Below are positions 6,053 through 7,576 of a stretch of 7,576 nucleotides of DNA, piece by piece. The translations under genes were made by a program, and so were the position numbers. The stretch comes from Bacteroidota bacterium (GTDB lineage: Bacteria; Bacteroidota; Bacteroidia; Flavobacteriales_D; Sanyastnellaceae), in assembly GCA_027618855.1 (NCBI GenBank), contig JAQCID010000051.1, positions 1 through 7,576 on the forward strand, read 5' to 3'. How positions within the stretch are numbered: the stretch's first letter is position 1; every line of letters begins with the position of its first letter. A model generated the notes under the pieces. It had not been told where the DNA came from. It did not search any database and saw only the letters and a program-made list of their open reading frames with translations.

Positions 6053-7303
6053 TTATTGTTGAGATGCAGTATCCAAATCGCTGAATTGCATTCTCAAAGT
6101 AAAGCGAAGCGTATTCGCAAGCGGGTTTTGTTGTGTTGTACTCACGAGATAACTAAGATCGATTGTAAATACCGTGTACTTCATGCCAGCTCCCATTGTA
6201 ATAAACTGTCTGTTTCCTTTTGAAAAGTGCTCATAGAAGTATCCCGCTCTGAAGGCAAAAACCTCTGCGAAATCATACTCCAGTCCTCCTCCGAGATTGA
6301 TCTCTCGCAACTCTTCACGAAAAATACTGCCAGGCAATACTGCGTAAGTACCATCATCATTAAAATCAACAATACCCGGAGCATCATAAAAAGACTGAAC
6401 GATGCCCGTTGCCACACCTACATCGGTTGAATATCCACTTACGATCGTGTTTCCATCATTCTGATCATATACTGGTGCCGTAGGCACCAGAAGTTTGTTC
6501 CCATCTATTGTAAAAGTCAGTGAATTGTAATCGTCAAGAACCATTTTATACGCCACCCCCAATCGGAGATTCGCTGGAATGAAGTCACGGGCAGCAGTCT
6601 CCGTGTAACTCATTTTTGCGCCAATATTTGAAATGTTCATTCCGAAATTAAATGTTCCATCCTTCCCTCCCCAATTTGCTTGATCGTTTGTATAGAACAT
6701 ACTCACATCCGCAGCAACAGAGATTCCGGGCTTCGATTCTGCACCTGAAACACTCACGCCTCCCGTTAGATTTGAATGCACAAATCGACCCGCGACGCCT
6801 CCACTAAATTTATCCGTAAATCGTTGAGAAAAACCAGCATCTAAACTTAATTCGGCAGGTTTAAAATCCCGAATAGTTGTTCCAACCTCGTCCGTAAATG
6901 TGATGTTTCCTAAACTGAAATATCTAAGTGCCAATCCATAAGCTTGCTTGCGATTTACTTTACGAACCATCGTCAAGTAGGCTAGATTCATATCATCCAC
7001 AAGCGCTCGCAGCCATGGAGCATAGCTTATACTCACCTCCAATTCATTCTCTGAGAACGCCATTTTTGACGGATTCCAATGTAGACTGTTTCCATCAGGA
7101 GAAAGTGCAACTCCAGCATCTCCCAAAGCACCTGACCGAGAATCTGGAGCAATCATCAAAAAAGGAACGGCAGTTGTAATTGTATTTAGTTGCACAAGTG
7201 AAGCCGCCTCTCCAGGGTCTAGCTGAGCCTGCAAGCTATTTAGCGACAGCAACATTATTGCGGTCATCACTGAAACTCTAGATAAAAGAAAGATATTCTT
7301 CAT
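6053..7303 (-). CDS. porV: Type IX secretion system outer-membrane protein PorV
   Basis: PorV (also LptO) is a FadL-like outer-membrane beta-barrel of the T9SS. It collects substrates leaving the SprA/Sov translocon, and with PorU, PorQ and PorZ forms the attachment complex that anchors cargo to the surface. The 416 residues begin with a signal peptide (MKNIF, hydrophobic core to about 24, likely cleavage LQA/Q at 26/27). Next is the PorV hallmark AVPFLMIAPDSRSGALGDAG (45-64) and SPDGNSLHWNPSKMAF (68-83). The rest alternates amphipathic strands, ending in a typical barrel strand, LRFTLRMQF. Length and start fit the family. The upstream gene ends like PorU, 42 bases before this ATG, the usual Bacteroidota order. 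A TAnnTTTG element lies in that gap, so porV may also have its own promoter. The family marks secretion-competent Bacteroidota with CTD-bearing surface proteins, probably encoded elsewhere. Confidence 0.94.
   Translation of the reverse strand: MKNIFLLSRVSVMTAIMLLSLNSLQAQLDPGEAASLVQLNTITTAVPFLMIAPDSRSGALGDAGVALSPDGNSLHWNPSKMAFSENELEVSISYAPWLRALVDDMNLAYLTMVRKVNRKQAYGLALRYFSLGNITFTDEVGTTIRDFKPAELSLDAGFSQRFTDKFSGGVAGRFVHSNLTGGVSVSGAESKPGISVAADVSMFYTNDQANWGGKDGTFNFGMNISNIGAKMSYTETAARDFIPANLRLGVAYKMVLDDYNSLTFTIDGNKLLVPTAPVYDQNDGNTIVSGYSTDVGVATGIVQSFYDAPGIVDFNDDGTYAVLPGSIFREELREINLGGGLEYDFAEVFAFRAGYFYEHFSKGNRQFITMGAGMKYTVFTIDLSYLVSTTQQNPLANTLRFTLRMQFSDLDTASQQ
6472..6490. repeat. GC-rich perfect inverted repeat inside porV
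   Basis: CTGGTGCC and GGCACCAG form 8-base perfect arms around a 3-base loop (GTA). It encodes LVPTAP in PorV. No T-run follows on either strand, so it does not look like a terminator. A tight mRNA hairpin is predicted. Confidence 0.6.
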
Positions 7304-7320
7304 GGATTTCTTTAAAAAAA

Positions 7321-7328
7321 CAAATGTA
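7321..7328 (-). promoter_or_regulatory. Candidate -7 element before porV
   Basis: On the minus strand 7328-7321 reads TACATTTG, matching TAnnTTTG. It lies in the 42-base gap between the PorU stop and the porV ATG, 17 bases upstream of the start, giving a very short leader. No TTTG is seen at the expected -33 spacing, so a secondary promoter is possible but unproven. Confidence 0.25.
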
Positions 7329-7345
7329 ATGACTCAAATTCTTGA

Positions 7346-7576
7346 TTATGGCCTCACAACGATAACTTTACTACCATATTGTGCAGAAACTCCATTTTTC
7401 GTTGTCATTTTAATCTTAAAAACATAAACACCAGCAGGAACTTCACCTCCATTTCCGTCACGCAAATTCCATTCTGCAATATCTGTACGGTTCCCATGTG
7501 CCAAAAGTTCCGATTCAAACACTTTTATTTTCTTTCCAGATACATCGTACACTTCTACAAGGGCATCTACAAGATT
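7346..7576 (-). CDS. porU: C-terminal end of PorU-like T9SS sortase (partial)
   Basis: Only the last 76 residues are present; the frame is open through the right edge. PorU is the gingipain-like cysteine protease that removes the C-terminal signal of T9SS cargo and joins it to anionic lipopolysaccharide at the cell surface. What is visible is a beta-rich FlgD/Ig-like ending: VEVYDVSGKKIKVFES, then HGNRTDIAEWNLRDGNGG, then VPAGVYVFKIKM and a terminal SKVIVVRP. PorU proteins end this way, and porU is normally directly upstream of porV. The catalytic Cys/His domain is outside the window. A generic T9SS sorting tail on another secreted protein looks similar, so the name rests mainly on the porV neighbour. 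The internal GTG at 7552 is not a start. Confidence 0.75.
   Translation of the reverse strand, partial: NLVDALVEVYDVSGKKIKVFESELLAHGNRTDIAEWNLRDGNGGEVPAGVYVFKIKMTTKNGVSAQYGSKVIVVRP

Noticed and set aside
7346..7552. Independent 68-residue small protein starting at GTG 7552
   Set aside because: The frame stays open to the window edge and the translation is the beta-rich end of a larger secreted protein.

Overview
The window comes from a Bacteroidota bacterium, probably in or near the Flavobacteriia. Three things point there: a type IX secretion (T9SS) pair made of the C-terminal end of a PorU-like sortase and a complete PorV; PDH E1-alpha followed directly by E2 without E1-beta; and several upstream sites that match the Bacteroidota -7 promoter element TAnnTTTG, with no obvious Shine-Dalgarno sequences. 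The DNA is moderately AT-rich and very tightly packed: no stretch over 120 bases lacks a gene.

Layout. Most of the window is a minus-strand block. In the direction of transcription (right to left) it holds porU (only the last 76 residues, cut by the right edge), porV, and ispF, which starts 5 bases after porV. After a 1.5 kb interruption come pdhA (PDH E1-alpha), pdhC (PDH E2), and recG, whose last ~130 residues lie beyond the left edge. The interruption is a plus-strand gene pair at 4153-5558. It encodes a soluble VTC-domain (polyphosphate-polymerase-like) protein and a multi-pass DUF4956 membrane protein, overlapping by the four bases ATGA. The pair has its own candidate promoter, back to back with the candidate pdhA promoter, and ends in a hairpin that contains both its own stop codon and that of the convergent ispF.

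Function. porU/porV belong to protein secretion and cell-surface attachment by T9SS. ispF is a housekeeping MEP-pathway enzyme of isoprenoid synthesis. pdhA/pdhC feed pyruvate into acetyl-CoA. recG rescues replication forks. The unexplained part is the VTC/DUF4956 pair. The polymerase-like domain has the CYTH/VTC tunnel residues and no membrane anchor. Its partner is an integral membrane protein with a C-terminal soluble tail. The simplest hypothesis is coupled synthesis and membrane translocation of a polyanion such as polyphosphate. A run of nine A residues sits exactly at the overlap, where a -1 slip would fuse the two proteins in frame.

No RNA genes, insertion sequences, CRISPR arrays or long repeats were seen.
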